NCBI RefSeq assembly: GCF_024748615.1
Contig: NZ_CP087168.1
Coordinates: forward strand, 5,146,001-5,210,000
Length of the DNA stretch: 64,000 nt
Reading direction: 5' to 3'
Source of the DNA: Pseudomonas sp. B21-048
Lineage (GTDB): Bacteria; Pseudomonadota; Gammaproteobacteria; Pseudomonadales; Pseudomonadaceae
Both the position numbers and the translations under genes were made by a program. The notes below the pieces were generated by a model that was given only the letters and a program-made list of their open reading frames with translations, was not told where the DNA came from and ran no database searches. The stretch's first letter is position 1, and each line of letters starts with the position of its first letter. Shown here piece after piece: positions 47,438 through 56,685 of the stretch.

Positions 47438-50400
47438 CTAGCCGAGGGCCGTTTTCTCCAGGTGTTGCAGGATGATCGGGTACACATCGAGCACCGCATT
47501 CTTGCCGAACATGCAGTCGATATGCCCGTAACCCGGCACCACATGGCGGCTGTAGCGCTCCGGTCCATGGGCTTTGCATACGCGCTCATAAGTCTTGAGC
47601 GTGCTTTCCGGCAGGTAGCACTGGTTGTCTTCGCCGCTGATGAAGCAGATCGGCATGGTCAGCCGGTCGAAGTGCGGCATGTAGACGTCCTGGCCCTTGA
47701 AGTCCACCAGATGGCCTTTGCGCAGGATCAGCGCCAAGTGTTCGAAGGTCTGCATGTTCGATTCGCCGAACAGCTCGTGCAGGTTGTCGTGCAGGGTCTC
47801 GTTGAGCGTGTCGTGGCGGTACAGCGACGCGTACATGAAGGTGATGCGATGGCACACCGGGTTGGTGCAGTAGCCCTGAGCCTCGATGCGTGCGTAGATG
47901 TTGAGGGCCTTGTCGTAGAGCTTGTTGAACCAGCTCTCCTTGTTGTCGGCGTAGGCGGTGAGGGATTTGATGCCGATGGCGTCGAGCATTCCCGGAAGGT
48001 GCAGACCGGCCTTGAGCCCCGTTGCCGTGGCGACCACCGTATCCGCGGCGATCTGCGAACACACCACCGAACGCACGCCCTGCAACCCGGCCAGCAGCGA
48101 CATGAAGAAGGTCGTCGCGCCGTAGCAATGCACCACGCATTGCACGTCCGCGGCCTTGGTTGCCTGCTGGATCTGCGCGATGGCAGCCTTGAAGTCGTAC
48201 TGCGCAACCTGGTCGCCGTTCCATTCGTGCTTGCTAGCCGGCAGCAGAATGCTCACCCGCAAATCCAGCAGCCAGACGTCGTATTCGTGCTTGCACAGGT
48301 ACTCCAGCAGGTTGGTCTGGATGGTGTCGGTGGAGAAAATATTCGAGCCTACCCCCAAACCATGCACCAGCATCACCGGCCCTTTGCTGCCGCCCTGATA
48401 CCGGGTCAGGCGTAGCTGAACGCTGTCTTCGGTCTGGAAGAACTGCACACTCGGGGTCGGCGCATCCAGCGGGCGTTTCTGCCGGGGCGGTGCATCAGGG
48501 TTGAAGTAGATGTCCCCGGCGAACACCCCGCCGTAACTCTCCCACAAGATGCCGGCGAAGAACTTGCCAAAGCGTGCCAGCCCATCGATACGCTCGCGTT
48601 CGTTGCGCGCATTGAGCACCTTCATGGTGGTCATCTGCTTGGCGAAATCGGCTGGATGGATGTGCATCACACCCGAACCCATCACCTCACCGGTCTTGTC
48701 CGACCCGCGATACAGCGTTACGTAAAGAGTGCTGGTGTCGTGCCAGACGTTCAGCACACCGTTGTCTTCGGGCACGGTCTTGAACGCGCTGAAGTAATAA
48801 TCGCTGCCGTCCTCGGCAGTCAGTTTCATGTCGTATTTCATGTGCCGCACGCCGACCTGTTCCTGATATTCCTCGAACAGGTTGAACACGCCATTGCTGG
48901 CGGTCAGCGGTTCCCGCGACAGGCCCGGCGCATTGAGCGTGCCGACCAGCGTCGCGGCGTGTTGCGGCTCCTTGATCATGCGGTTGAGGTCGTTGGCGGT
49001 GATGGTCAGAGTGAACTCGATCGGCGAGTTCTCCGACTCGCCGCGTTTGGCCGCCGCCTCGTAGAGTTTGAGATCGGTGCCTTGAGGCTGGGTGAAGTCC
49101 TTGGAGAAATAGCCCTTCATGGTTTCGGTGAACTGCACGCCGAGGGTCGGCGGCGCCACCTGCTTGCGCGGCGCCGAGGGTAGCGTGTAGTCGATGTGCC
49201 AACCGCGATCGGCCGCCAGCAGGCCCATGTTGCGCTCGCTTACGGCGGAGATGGTCAGCAGCGGATTAACCGCCAGGGAGGTCGGAATCACCGCGCCGTC
49301 CGTCACGTACAACCCGGCATAGACATTAGTGCCACTGGCGCCGCTGAACACCTGGCCCTTGTGATTGACCACGCCCTGCTCCGCGTCCTCGCCCATCACG
49401 CAGCCGCCCAACGGGTGGACGGAAACGATGCTGTGTTTGAGCAGCTCGGTCCAGATCGGGTTCTCGACCCAGATCCCACCTAATGCCTTGGTGCTCTGGT
49501 GCAGTCGCTCGTTACCGAGTTTGACGTTTTCCTGCTCGCCAACGCCCGGCCAGTCGATGCGCAGCTGATCCTTGCTGTCGAGCACCATGCGACCTTTGCC
49601 GTCATCGTGACTCATGATCAGGTAGGTCTGCATGTTATGCAGGGCGCCGTGATAGGGGCCGCGCAGGAAGCTTTCGGATTCGCGCGCCGCGTACTTGAGC
49701 TTGCCGCTGAAACTGTCATCGGTGGGCTTGCCAATCAACCCGGCGAACGCGGCCATGCTCGGCACCATGGGCCGGCCGAGGGCACCAGGGATCGAGCCTT
49801 CTTCGATCACCATGCGGCTGCGCCAGTCGCCTTCGGTGCGCATGTCGATGATCGAGGTGATGCACGGGCCGACCGGTTTCATTTCATTGGCCGGGTGCGC
49901 GCCGAAACCGATGCCGTTGATCGCTTGGTCGCAGTTGTGGCCGAAACCGAGAATGTCGCCGTTGCCGCTCATGTTCTCGCCGAGCTGATCGGACGTCGCC
50001 AGACCTTTGTCCCGAGAACGCAGGAGGATTTCGGTGGAGCCCAAGGTCCCCGCCGACACCACGACGACGTCAGCCTTGACGAACAGCGTCGGCGCCGAGA
50101 ACTTCTCGCGGCCGCTGTCCAGATACTGGAAATGCACGATCCAGCCGTCGCCATCGGCGTCGCGCTCCAGATGCCGCACTTCGGCCTGGCAGAAAATTTC
50201 CGCGCCGTGGTTCCAGGCATCCGGCAGGTAATTCATCAGCGTGGTGTTCTTGGCCTTGTTGTTACAGCCCGACACGCAATCGCCGCAGTGGTTGCACGGT
50301 AACTGCTCGACACCGACGTGGTTGAGGTTGTTCGGCAGTTTGTCGAAGGTCACGTTGATCGGCGGCTTGTAGAAATGTGCACCTTGCTTGAGGTAGTCCG

Positions 50401-50896
50401 CGGACTTTTTGTTGGCGTCCAGCTTGGGCAGGTTCGGCGCGGTGTTCGGATACGGATTGGGTTTGAGCATCTCCCGAGCCCGGGCATAACCGTCCTTGAG
50501 CAGCGTGTCGCGGTGTTCACGCACCGCCAGCGGCCAGCGCGGGTCGTCGAACACGCCGGGCTCCGGCTCCAGTGCGACGTTGGCATTGATCAGCGACGTG
50601 CCGCCCAGGCCGCAACCGACCACCACGTTCTGCTGGGCATTGACGTGCAAGTCGAACAGCCCGGTGCGCGAACCGATGTGCCCGTCTGGGTCATGGACTT
50701 GCAGCTCTTCAGTGGCCGCCAGCATCGTATTGGGGTATTCGCCGGGCTGGATTTCCCGGCCTCGCTCCAGCAGGCACACCCGCTTGCCGGCCCGGGACAG
50801 GCGCGACGCCGCGATCCCGCCGCCGTAGCCGGAGCCGATGACGATCACGTCGTAATGTTCCTTGATGTCGCTGATGGGCGTGGCGATCCGTGTCAT
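47438..50896 (-). CDS. GMC oxidoreductase / alpha-beta hydrolase fusion protein
   Basis: 1152 residues. Residues 1-570: GMC-type flavoprotein (cholesterol-oxidase-like) with the FAD motif GSGYGGG at 21-27, ISAVSERNMGLLAADRG near the end and a CNHCGDCVSGC Cys cluster near residue 205. Residues 600-790: a linker domain resembling the extra domain seen with cholesterol-oxidase-like proteins. Residues about 810-1152: an alpha/beta hydrolase starting VMLVHGLGVGSN, with nucleophile elbow VHCYGA in which Cys924 takes the place of Ser, acid Asp1090 (ISGEDNQ) and His1125 (PGYGHID). No signal peptide seen. It should oxidise an alcohol or sterol-like substrate and hydrolyse or transfer an acyl group; the real substrate is unknown. 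Confidence 0.88.
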   Translation of the reverse strand: MTRIATPISDIKEHYDVIVIGSGYGGGIAASRLSRAGKRVCLLERGREIQPGEYPNTMLAATEELQVHDPDGHIGSRTGLFDLHVNAQQNVVVGCGLGGTSLINANVALEPEPGVFDDPRWPLAVREHRDTLLKDGYARAREMLKPNPYPNTAPNLPKLDANKKSADYLKQGAHFYKPPINVTFDKLPNNLNHVGVEQLPCNHCGDCVSGCNNKAKNTTLMNYLPDAWNHGAEIFCQAEVRHLERDADGDGWIVHFQYLDSGREKFSAPTLFVKADVVVVSAGTLGSTEILLRSRDKGLATSDQLGENMSGNGDILGFGHNCDQAINGIGFGAHPANEMKPVGPCITSIIDMRTEGDWRSRMVIEEGSIPGALGRPMVPSMAAFAGLIGKPTDDSFSGKLKYAARESESFLRGPYHGALHNMQTYLIMSHDDGKGRMVLDSKDQLRIDWPGVGEQENVKLGNERLHQSTKALGGIWVENPIWTELLKHSIVSVHPLGGCVMGEDAEQGVVNHKGQVFSGASGTNVYAGLYVTDGAVIPTSLAVNPLLTISAVSERNMGLLAADRGWHIDYTLPSAPRKQVAPPTLGVQFTETMKGYFSKDFTQPQGTDLKLYEAAAKRGESENSPIEFTLTITANDLNRMIKEPQHAATLVGTLNAPGLSREPLTASNGVFNLFEEYQEQVGVRHMKYDMKLTAEDGSDYYFSAFKTVPEDNGVLNVWHDTSTLYVTLYRGSDKTGEVMGSGVMHIHPADFAKQMTTMKVLNARNERERIDGLARFGKFFAGILWESYGGVFAGDIYFNPDAPPRQKRPLDAPTPSVQFFQTEDSVQLRLTRYQGGSKGPVMLVHGLGVGSNIFSTDTIQTNLLEYLCKHEYDVWLLDLRVSILLPASKHEWNGDQVAQYDFKAAIAQIQQATKAADVQCVVHCYGATTFFMSLLAGLQGVRSVVCSQIAADTVVATATGLKAGLHLPGMLDAIGIKSLTAYADNKESWFNKLYDKALNIYARIEAQGYCTNPVCHRITFMYASLYRHDTLNETLHDNLHELFGESNMQTFEHLALILRKGHLVDFKGQDVYMPHFDRLTMPICFISGEDNQCYLPESTLKTYERVCKAHGPERYSRHVVPGYGHIDCMFGKNAVLDVYPIILQHLEKTALG

Positions 50897-51030
50897 GGGT
50901 CATTTCCTCTCAGGCAGATGGGCAACTCTGTGGTTGCCTGCAATCGATCGACGAACGAACGCCTGGTCACCAGGCACGGTCGGGCCTCAATGGCAACGGC
51001 GTTATGGCATGGGGAAAGGGGGCTCAGGCG

Positions 51031-51162
51031 CTATAGGCGAGCGCGCTGATTGGCGGCGCGACGGTGAATCCGTTTACGCAGCAAGGTGGCGGGTGTCGGT
51101 ACACAGGTTATGCAGGGGCTGGGATGCGAATGTGGCGGCGAGCGATGTAGCTGGCTATCCAT
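51031..51162 (-). CDS. Possible 43-aa small protein (unrecognised)
   Basis: ATG at 51162 (AGGGAG about 9 nt upstream), stop at 51031. The product is His/Pro-rich at the start (MDSQLHRSPPHSHPS) and Arg-rich at the end (RKRIHRRAANQRAR). It precedes the GMC/hydrolase gene on the same strand, so it could be a leader. No family recognised. Confidence 0.3.
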   Translation of the reverse strand: MDSQLHRSPPHSHPSPCITCVPTPATLLRKRIHRRAANQRARL

Positions 51163-51184
51163 CACGCGTTCTCCCTGAACCAGA

Positions 51185-51863
51185 TGTGGATAAGTGACGG
51201 CTGTCCTTGTGCCCTGAGAGTGAAGACAGGCGACAGATCGAAGTCAAGGAAGCGCCTTAGACCTGTATGAAATCTGATCTATCGCGTTGCGGCCTATAGA
51301 GGCCGTGGCTTGCAGGGTTTAGCGAACAAGTTATCCACATATCCACCCACAGCTAATGGGGACAACTGTGGATGACGAACAAATTTATTCACAAAAAACC
51401 AAGAAAAACCGTGACTTATCCAGAAGCAGGGTTTTACCCAAGCATTGATCGTTTTTTGATCAGAAGCCTGCAAGCCACGGTTTATATGAGGTGTAGAGGA
51501 TGGCGAACACCTTATCCACAGAAGCGCCAACAGACTTTGGGGGCAACTTTGCAGGCTCTGTGGAAAACCGCTGAACGTCGTGAGAATTCAGGGTTTGCGG
51601 AAGGATTAGTGAGGGAAAAGGATGAATTGAACATTATTTAACCAACCCACTGAAAGCCACGGTTTATATAGCCTGTAGCGGACAGCGAACATCTTATCCA
51701 CAGAAGCGCCAACAGAGATTGGGGGCAAGTATCGGCTTATGAGCGAAGTTGTTCTGTAGAAAAAGCTCGAAAAAACCGTGGCGTAGGTTGGTTGTTTTTT
51801 GTACGGAAGGCTGGAGGGCTTGATGGGCATGGGGTGTAGCGAGGGGCGAACATGTTATCCACA
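51185..51863. repeat. DnaA-box array in about 181-bp degenerate direct repeats
   Basis: Five perfect TTATCCACA boxes: 51185-51193 (minus strand), 51331-51339, 51512-51520, 51694-51702 and 51855-51863, plus TTATTCACA at 51385-51393. Plus-strand spacings are 181, 182 and 161 bp. Around each plus-strand box is a shared context GCGAACA-N-N-TTATCCACAGAAGCGCCAACAG, preceded by GGTTTATAT...TGTAG in two units, and followed by GGGGGCAA in units 2 and 3. Degenerate inverted boxes (TGTGGA) follow some units. Confidence 0.7.
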
Positions 51864-51971
51864 GAAGCACTAACAGGGATTGTGGGTAACCACCGTGGAT
51901 TGTTGGTGCCCATACAATCTGTGATCGACATCGAACCCGTGGGGATCGCCCACACGGATTGGGTTCAGGCC

Positions 51972-52538
51972 TTAAGGCCGATACATCAAATAGGCTTCCC
52001 CCGTAACCCGAATCATTGGGTGGGGCGTGATCTGGCAGGTATCGACGATCCGGAAGCCATGGCGCTCATAAAACCGCCGGGCGCCGGTGTTCGCCGCATA
52101 GTCGATCAGGCTCAAGCCGTTGAGTCCCAACTGGTTGGCACGGTCGTAGGCATAGGCGAGAAATTGTTTGCCCAACCCCTGATTGCGCCAGCCCTCATGC
52201 AGGGCCAGGCTCGAAATATAAAGGGTGTCGGGGATCTCCATCGTGGCATACGGCGCCAGGACCGGATCGGTCACGAGAGCGGCCTGCGGATCGTGGCGCA
52301 TCGCGTAGCTGTGCAGCATGCCGATGACCTTTCCCTCGGCCTGCGCGATCAGGCAGTTCTGATAGGAGAAATCAACGTCTTCACGTGCGTAACGACTGGC
52401 ACCGACCTCCAGCAGGTCCTGGCCAGGCTGCGCCAGTTGGCTCCAGATGTAATCCGCCGCACCTTCTGATGAAATCTGAAACAAGCGAGCAATCTCCCGC
52501 GCATCCGCGCGCAGGGCCGAACGAAACTCAACTGCCAT
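51972..52538 (-). CDS. GNAT-family N-acetyltransferase
   Basis: 188 residues. GNAT fold with acetyl-CoA motif A ISSLALHEGWRNQGLG near residues 105-125 and C-terminal ARRFYERHGFRIV. Acceptor unknown. 21 bp separates its start from the stop of the etfB gene on the same strand, so it may be the tail of the dgc-etf operon, although the spacing also allows separate control. Confidence 0.88.
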   Translation of the reverse strand: MAVEFRSALRADAREIARLFQISSEGAADYIWSQLAQPGQDLLEVGASRYAREDVDFSYQNCLIAQAEGKVIGMLHSYAMRHDPQAALVTDPVLAPYATMEIPDTLYISSLALHEGWRNQGLGKQFLAYAYDRANQLGLNGLSLIDYAANTGARRFYERHGFRIVDTCQITPHPMIRVTGEAYLMYRP

Positions 52539-52559
52539 TTACCGGGCTCCACAGGACCG

Positions 52560-53330
52560 TTAGCGAACCACACCTTCTTCAATCAGTAACTTGAGAATGG
52601 CTTCGGCGCCCGCCTGCGCGGTGACGCCCTTGAGTACCTGCCCGCCTCCGCCACTCGCCTTGGCCGTCGCGGCCTTCATGCGGTCTGCACCGCTCTTGGC
52701 CTTGATCACTTTCAAGCGTTTAGGCCGTGGCTTGGCCGGTTGCAGCGTGGCCACCGCCAGCAGTTCATCGTCAATCACTTCGACTTCATCCGCCTGCAAC
52801 ACGCCGCGCCGGGCCGGGCCGTAAGCGCTCTGCCGAGGCTTGGGCGCCGCGTTATCCACAGTCGCCAGAAACGGCAAGCGTACTTTCAAGCGGCGACGCT
52901 GCCCGCGCGGCAACGCCTGCAGCACCAGCGCCGAACCACCGTCGATGGATTCGACCTGCGCCAACCCCACCACCAGCGGCCAGCCAAGGCTTTCCGCCAA
53001 CAGGAACGGCAACATGCCCGAGCCTTCACCGGTTTCCGCCTGACTGCCGGTCAGCACCACTTGCGCCCCGGCATCGCGCAAATACGCGGTCAACGCCGGC
53101 AGCGCGTCGGCACCTTCCGGTTGCTCCAGCACATGCAATTGTTCCAGGCCCATGCCCAGATAAGCGCGCAGTGCCGGTTCCGCGACGTCGCCGGCATGCA
53201 GTACTTGCAGGTTATCCCCAGCCAGTTGCAAACCCAGTTCAACCGCTCGCGCATCCTGCTCGGCGCGGCGTGGCCGGCCGGAGGTCGGGTGGGCGCCGAT
53301 GGACACCAGGCTGATGATTTTCGTGCTCAT
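52560..53330 (-). CDS. etfB: Electron transfer flavoprotein beta subunit of the dimethylglycine operon
   Basis: 256 residues, ETF-beta pattern (LVSIGAHPTSGRPRRAEQDA at the start, VVLTGSQAETGEGSGMLPFLLAE near 115). It forms the AMP-binding half of a dedicated ETF with EtfA next door, accepting electrons from dimethylglycine demethylation by DgcAB. Branch-specific: most of the usual EtfB features are divergent, as expected for a specialised ETF. Matches the PA5400-PA5401 pair. Contains TTATCCACA at 52852-52860 inside its coding sequence. Confidence 0.88.
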   Translation of the reverse strand: MSTKIISLVSIGAHPTSGRPRRAEQDARAVELGLQLAGDNLQVLHAGDVAEPALRAYLGMGLEQLHVLEQPEGADALPALTAYLRDAGAQVVLTGSQAETGEGSGMLPFLLAESLGWPLVVGLAQVESIDGGSALVLQALPRGQRRRLKVRLPFLATVDNAAPKPRQSAYGPARRGVLQADEVEVIDDELLAVATLQPAKPRPKRLKVIKAKSGADRMKAATAKASGGGGQVLKGVTAQAGAEAILKLLIEEGVVR

Positions 53331-53345
53331 AACCCTTTCCTTTCC

Positions 53346-54566
53346 TTAAGCCGCATCGCGCTTGGCTTCATTGCGGTAAGCCTCTACCGCATCGATCAAG
53401 GCTTGAAGAATCTCGGCGCTCTCACCGATCACCGACAGGTCGGCCCGTTTGATCATGTCGCAACCCGGATCGAGGTTGATCGCCACCACCTTGTCGCAGG
53501 CACCGATGCCTTGCAGGTGCTGGATCGCCCCGGAAATGCCCACCGCCACGTAAACCCGTGCCGTAACCCAAGTGCCGGACGCACCGACCTGACGGTCGCG
53601 GGCCATGAAGCCGTCGTCCACCGCCACTCGCGATGCGCCTTCGGTCGCGCCCAACGCCTCGGCCGTCCTGTGGAAAAGTCCCCAGTCCTTGACCCCGTTG
53701 CCGCCGGAGAAAATGAACTCCGCTTCGGCCATCGGAATCGCTGCCGGGTCCACCGCCACCGCGCCCAGATCTTCGATCCGCGACAGGCTGCGTGCGACCG
53801 CTGTGGATAACTCCACCGGCAAGGCCTCATGACGGGTTTCGTTGACCGGTTCGGCGCATTCGGCAGCAGCCAGAATCAAGCGGGCGACCGGACGTGCAAG
53901 ATCCTGCAAACCAGCACCTGCGCGGCCGATGCACTCCTGATCCTTGACCTGCCAGACCCGAGTGGCCGGGCGTTCGCCCAATGCAGCGGCAAAGCGTCGA
54001 CCCAGTTCGCCACCACCGCTGCGGCTGTCCGGCAGCAACCAGTGACGTGGGCTGAACTGGTTATCCACAGCCCGCAGACCCTGGACGCGTTGTTCCGGTG
54101 CATAACCGCTGAATTCGTCGCCTTCCAGTACCAACAAACGATCAACGCCAGCGGTGGCGAAGGCGTTTTCCTTGTGCTCACCGAAGACCACGGCCAATAC
54201 CGCGCCGTCCTTGCCGGCCAACTGATGAGCCAGGCCGAGCAAGTCACGGTCGTGGCTGCTCAAGCGGCCGCCGACCATGTCCGGCACCACGCTGATGTAG
54301 AACGCAGGTGCGGCCACTTGATGCAGCGGCAATTGCACTTCAACCGCGGCCGAGCGTTTGGTCGCCCCGCCCTGCTGAGCGCCGCTGCGGTCAATCCGTT
54401 TAATGCCATTGGGGCCGATAAAACCGATCCCGTGAGGATTCTTGCGGATAAGACCGTTAGGCCCCATCCAGCTGTGTTGCGCCGGTTGCATGGCCGCGTG
54501 CAGCGGGTGCAGACGGTTGCGGGCGATCCATTCGGCGCGTGGGTCGCGGCGGATAATGTCGCTCAT
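53346..54566 (-). CDS. etfA: Electron transfer flavoprotein alpha subunit of the dimethylglycine operon
   Basis: 406 residues from ATG 54566, which overlaps the dgcB stop (ATGA). The N-terminal 100 residues are an extra extension (SDIIRRDPRAEWIARNRLHP) absent from housekeeping EtfA; the C-terminal FAD-binding region is GASGTWVTARVYVAVGISG and INLDPGCDMIKRADLSVIG. It should carry FAD and pass electrons from dimethylglycine demethylation to the ETF-quinone oxidoreductase. Two TTATCCACA-type boxes are within it (53802-53810 minus, 54061-54069). Confidence 0.9.
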   Translation of the reverse strand: MSDIIRRDPRAEWIARNRLHPLHAAMQPAQHSWMGPNGLIRKNPHGIGFIGPNGIKRIDRSGAQQGGATKRSAAVEVQLPLHQVAAPAFYISVVPDMVGGRLSSHDRDLLGLAHQLAGKDGAVLAVVFGEHKENAFATAGVDRLLVLEGDEFSGYAPEQRVQGLRAVDNQFSPRHWLLPDSRSGGGELGRRFAAALGERPATRVWQVKDQECIGRAGAGLQDLARPVARLILAAAECAEPVNETRHEALPVELSTAVARSLSRIEDLGAVAVDPAAIPMAEAEFIFSGGNGVKDWGLFHRTAEALGATEGASRVAVDDGFMARDRQVGASGTWVTARVYVAVGISGAIQHLQGIGACDKVVAINLDPGCDMIKRADLSVIGESAEILQALIDAVEAYRNEAKRDAA

Positions 54567-56515
54567 CAATGCACCTCCGCAGGTTCACGTTTGGCCGGTG
54601 CCGAAGGCTTTCCCGGCGTTGCGTCTTCGAGCAACGCATCGGCTACCAGTTCGGCGATGTCCTTGATCATCGGACGCGGTTCGACCACGCCTTCGAGCAT
54701 CGCAGTGCACTGTGGACAACCCACGGCCACCAGTTCGGCGCCGGTTTCGCGGATGTCTTCCATGCGCATGTCGGGGATCCGTTGCTTGCCCGGAATGTCA
54801 GTGATCGGCGCTCCGCCACCGCCGCCGCAGCAGCGTGAGCGGAAACCGGAGCGTTGCATTTCCTTGATCTCGATGCCCAGGGCGCGCAGCACTTCACGCG
54901 GTGCCTCGTATTCGCCGTTGTAGCGACCGAGGTAGCACGGGTCGTGATAGGTCACGCTGCTGCCTTTGTGCTGGCCGAGGTTCAGAGCGCCTTCGCCAAT
55001 GATTTCCGCCATGTAGGTGCTGTGGTGCTGCACGAGGTAGTTGCCGTCGAAGGCGCCATATTCGTTTTTCAGCACGTGGAAGCTGTGCGGGTCGCAGGTA
55101 ACGATGCGGTTGAAGCTGTATTTCGCCAGGGTCTGGATGTTGCGTTTGGCCAACAGCTGGAAGGTCGCTTCGTCGCCCAAGCGTCGGGCCACGTCACCGC
55201 TGTCGCGTTCTTCAAGACCCAGCACCGCGAAGTCGACCTTGGCCGCTTTCAGCACTTTGACGAAGGCGCGCAGGGTGCGCTGGTTGCGCATGTCGAAAGC
55301 ACCGTCGCCGACCCAGAACAGCACGTCGGTGGATTTCTTCTCGCTGAGCAGGTTCAGGTTCAAATCCGCCGCCCAGTTCATCCGCCCGCCTGGCGCGAAG
55401 CCGCCCGGGTTATCGGTGGCGATCAGGTTTTCCAGAACTTCGGCGCCCTTGTTCGGGGTCGCGCCTTTTTCCAGAGTCAGATGGCGACGCATGTCGACGA
55501 TGGCGTCGACGTGCTCGATCATCATCGGGCACTCCTCGACGCAGGCACGGCAAGTGGTGCAGGACCACAGGGTTTCAGCGTCCACCAGACCGTTGACGAT
55601 CGGTTGATGCGGATTGCCGGCGTGTTCGCCGATGGCTTTGCCTGGATAGGGGCTGCCAGCGAATTTGGCGTCAGTACCGCCAGCCAAACCAACGACCATG
55701 TCCTGAATCAGTTTTTTCGGGTTCAGCGGCTGGCCTGCGGCGAACGCCGGGCACGCGGCTTCGCATTTACCGCACTGCACGCAGGCGTCGAAGCCGAGCA
55801 GTTGGTTCCAGGTGAAATCCTTGGGTTTTTCCACGCCCAGTGGCGCATTCGGGTCATTCAGATCCAGCGGCTTCAAACCGGTGGAACGACCGCCACCAAA
55901 ACGTTCGGCGCGACGGTGCCAGGCCAGGTGCAAGGCACCGGCGAAGGCGTGCTTCATCGGCCCGCCCCAGGTCATGCCGAAGAACAGTTCGCTAACGCCC
56001 CACAGCACACCGACGCCGAGGATCGCAGCCACCACCCAACCACCGAAGTTTTCCGGCAGGATACCGGCAACCGGCAGGGTCAGCAGGAAGAACGATGCCG
56101 AGAACGCCATCAGGCTTTTCGGCAGGCGCATCCACGGGCCTTTGGACAAGCGGGCCGGTGGGTTGCGACGGCGCAGAAACATAAAGATCGCGCCAACAAA
56201 CATCACCGCCGACATCAGCAACAGTGCATAACCGAGGATGCGGTTATGCAGGCCGAAGCCATGAACCAGAATCGCCAGCACAATGGACGCCACCGCACCA
56301 CCAGCTGTGGCGACGTGGGTGTTGGCGATGTATTTGTCCCGCGCGACGACGTGGTGCAAATCGACCATGTAACGCTTGGGCATGGCGAACAGGCCACCGA
56401 TCAGGTCGACTTTCGAAGCCCGGCCCTGACGCCACATAGCCACCCGCCGCAACGCGCCCAGGACAGCCAGGCCCAGGGCAGCGAACAACAGGATTGGAAG
56501 AAGGGTGTTCAACAT
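54566..56515 (-). CDS. dgcB: Dimethylglycine catabolism protein DgcB
   Basis: 649 residues. Residues 1-200: about six membrane helices (DUF3483 type). Then two [4Fe-4S] motifs, CVQCGKCEAACPAF from Cys245 and CTTCRACVEECPM, and a C-terminal CCG domain (FRSRCCGGGGG). Membrane-anchored iron-sulphur protein that works with DgcA in N-demethylation of dimethylglycine to sarcosine. 170 bp separate it from dgcA, and this gap contains a repeat. Confidence 0.93.
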   Translation of the reverse strand: MLNTLLPILLFAALGLAVLGALRRVAMWRQGRASKVDLIGGLFAMPKRYMVDLHHVVARDKYIANTHVATAGGAVASIVLAILVHGFGLHNRILGYALLLMSAVMFVGAIFMFLRRRNPPARLSKGPWMRLPKSLMAFSASFFLLTLPVAGILPENFGGWVVAAILGVGVLWGVSELFFGMTWGGPMKHAFAGALHLAWHRRAERFGGGRSTGLKPLDLNDPNAPLGVEKPKDFTWNQLLGFDACVQCGKCEAACPAFAAGQPLNPKKLIQDMVVGLAGGTDAKFAGSPYPGKAIGEHAGNPHQPIVNGLVDAETLWSCTTCRACVEECPMMIEHVDAIVDMRRHLTLEKGATPNKGAEVLENLIATDNPGGFAPGGRMNWAADLNLNLLSEKKSTDVLFWVGDGAFDMRNQRTLRAFVKVLKAAKVDFAVLGLEERDSGDVARRLGDEATFQLLAKRNIQTLAKYSFNRIVTCDPHSFHVLKNEYGAFDGNYLVQHHSTYMAEIIGEGALNLGQHKGSSVTYHDPCYLGRYNGEYEAPREVLRALGIEIKEMQRSGFRSRCCGGGGGAPITDIPGKQRIPDMRMEDIRETGAELVAVGCPQCTAMLEGVVEPRPMIKDIAELVADALLEDATPGKPSAPAKREPAEVH

Positions 56516-56578
56516 GTGGAGCTCCCAAAGACCGCAGGGTCTTGCAGGCCAAACTACCTGGATGCCTTGCTCGATTCC

Positions 56579-56668
56579 TGTGGGAGCGGGCTTGCTCGCG
56601 AAAGCGGTGGGTCAGTCGACATCAATGTCGGCTGACAGATTGCATTCGCGAGCAAGCCCGCTCCCACT
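56579..56668. repeat. GTGGGAGCGGGCTTGCTCGC-type REP inverted pair
   Basis: Arms TGTGGGAGCGGGCTTGCTCG and CGAGCAAGCCCGCTCCCACT, in the dgcA-dgcB gap. One copy only in this window of this particular sequence. Confidence 0.88.
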
Positions 56669-56685
56669 AAGGTTTCCACAAGCTC

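Larger units (their letters stand above)
50897..51971. other. Long gene-poor region with a DnaA-box repeat array
   Basis: 1,075 bp between the GMC/hydrolase start and the GNAT stop. The first 280 bp may carry the fusion-gene promoter and a small minus-strand frame. From 51185 on it consists of degenerate direct repeats, each with a TTATCCACA box (described separately). No protein gene with family similarity was seen. Confidence 0.7.

Noticed and set aside
51185..51863. Chromosomal origin oriC
   Set aside because: DnaA boxes alone are not enough: no dnaA-dnaN or rnpA-rpmH genes flank it and no AT-rich 13-mer unwinding region was seen. A titration-type locus fits better.
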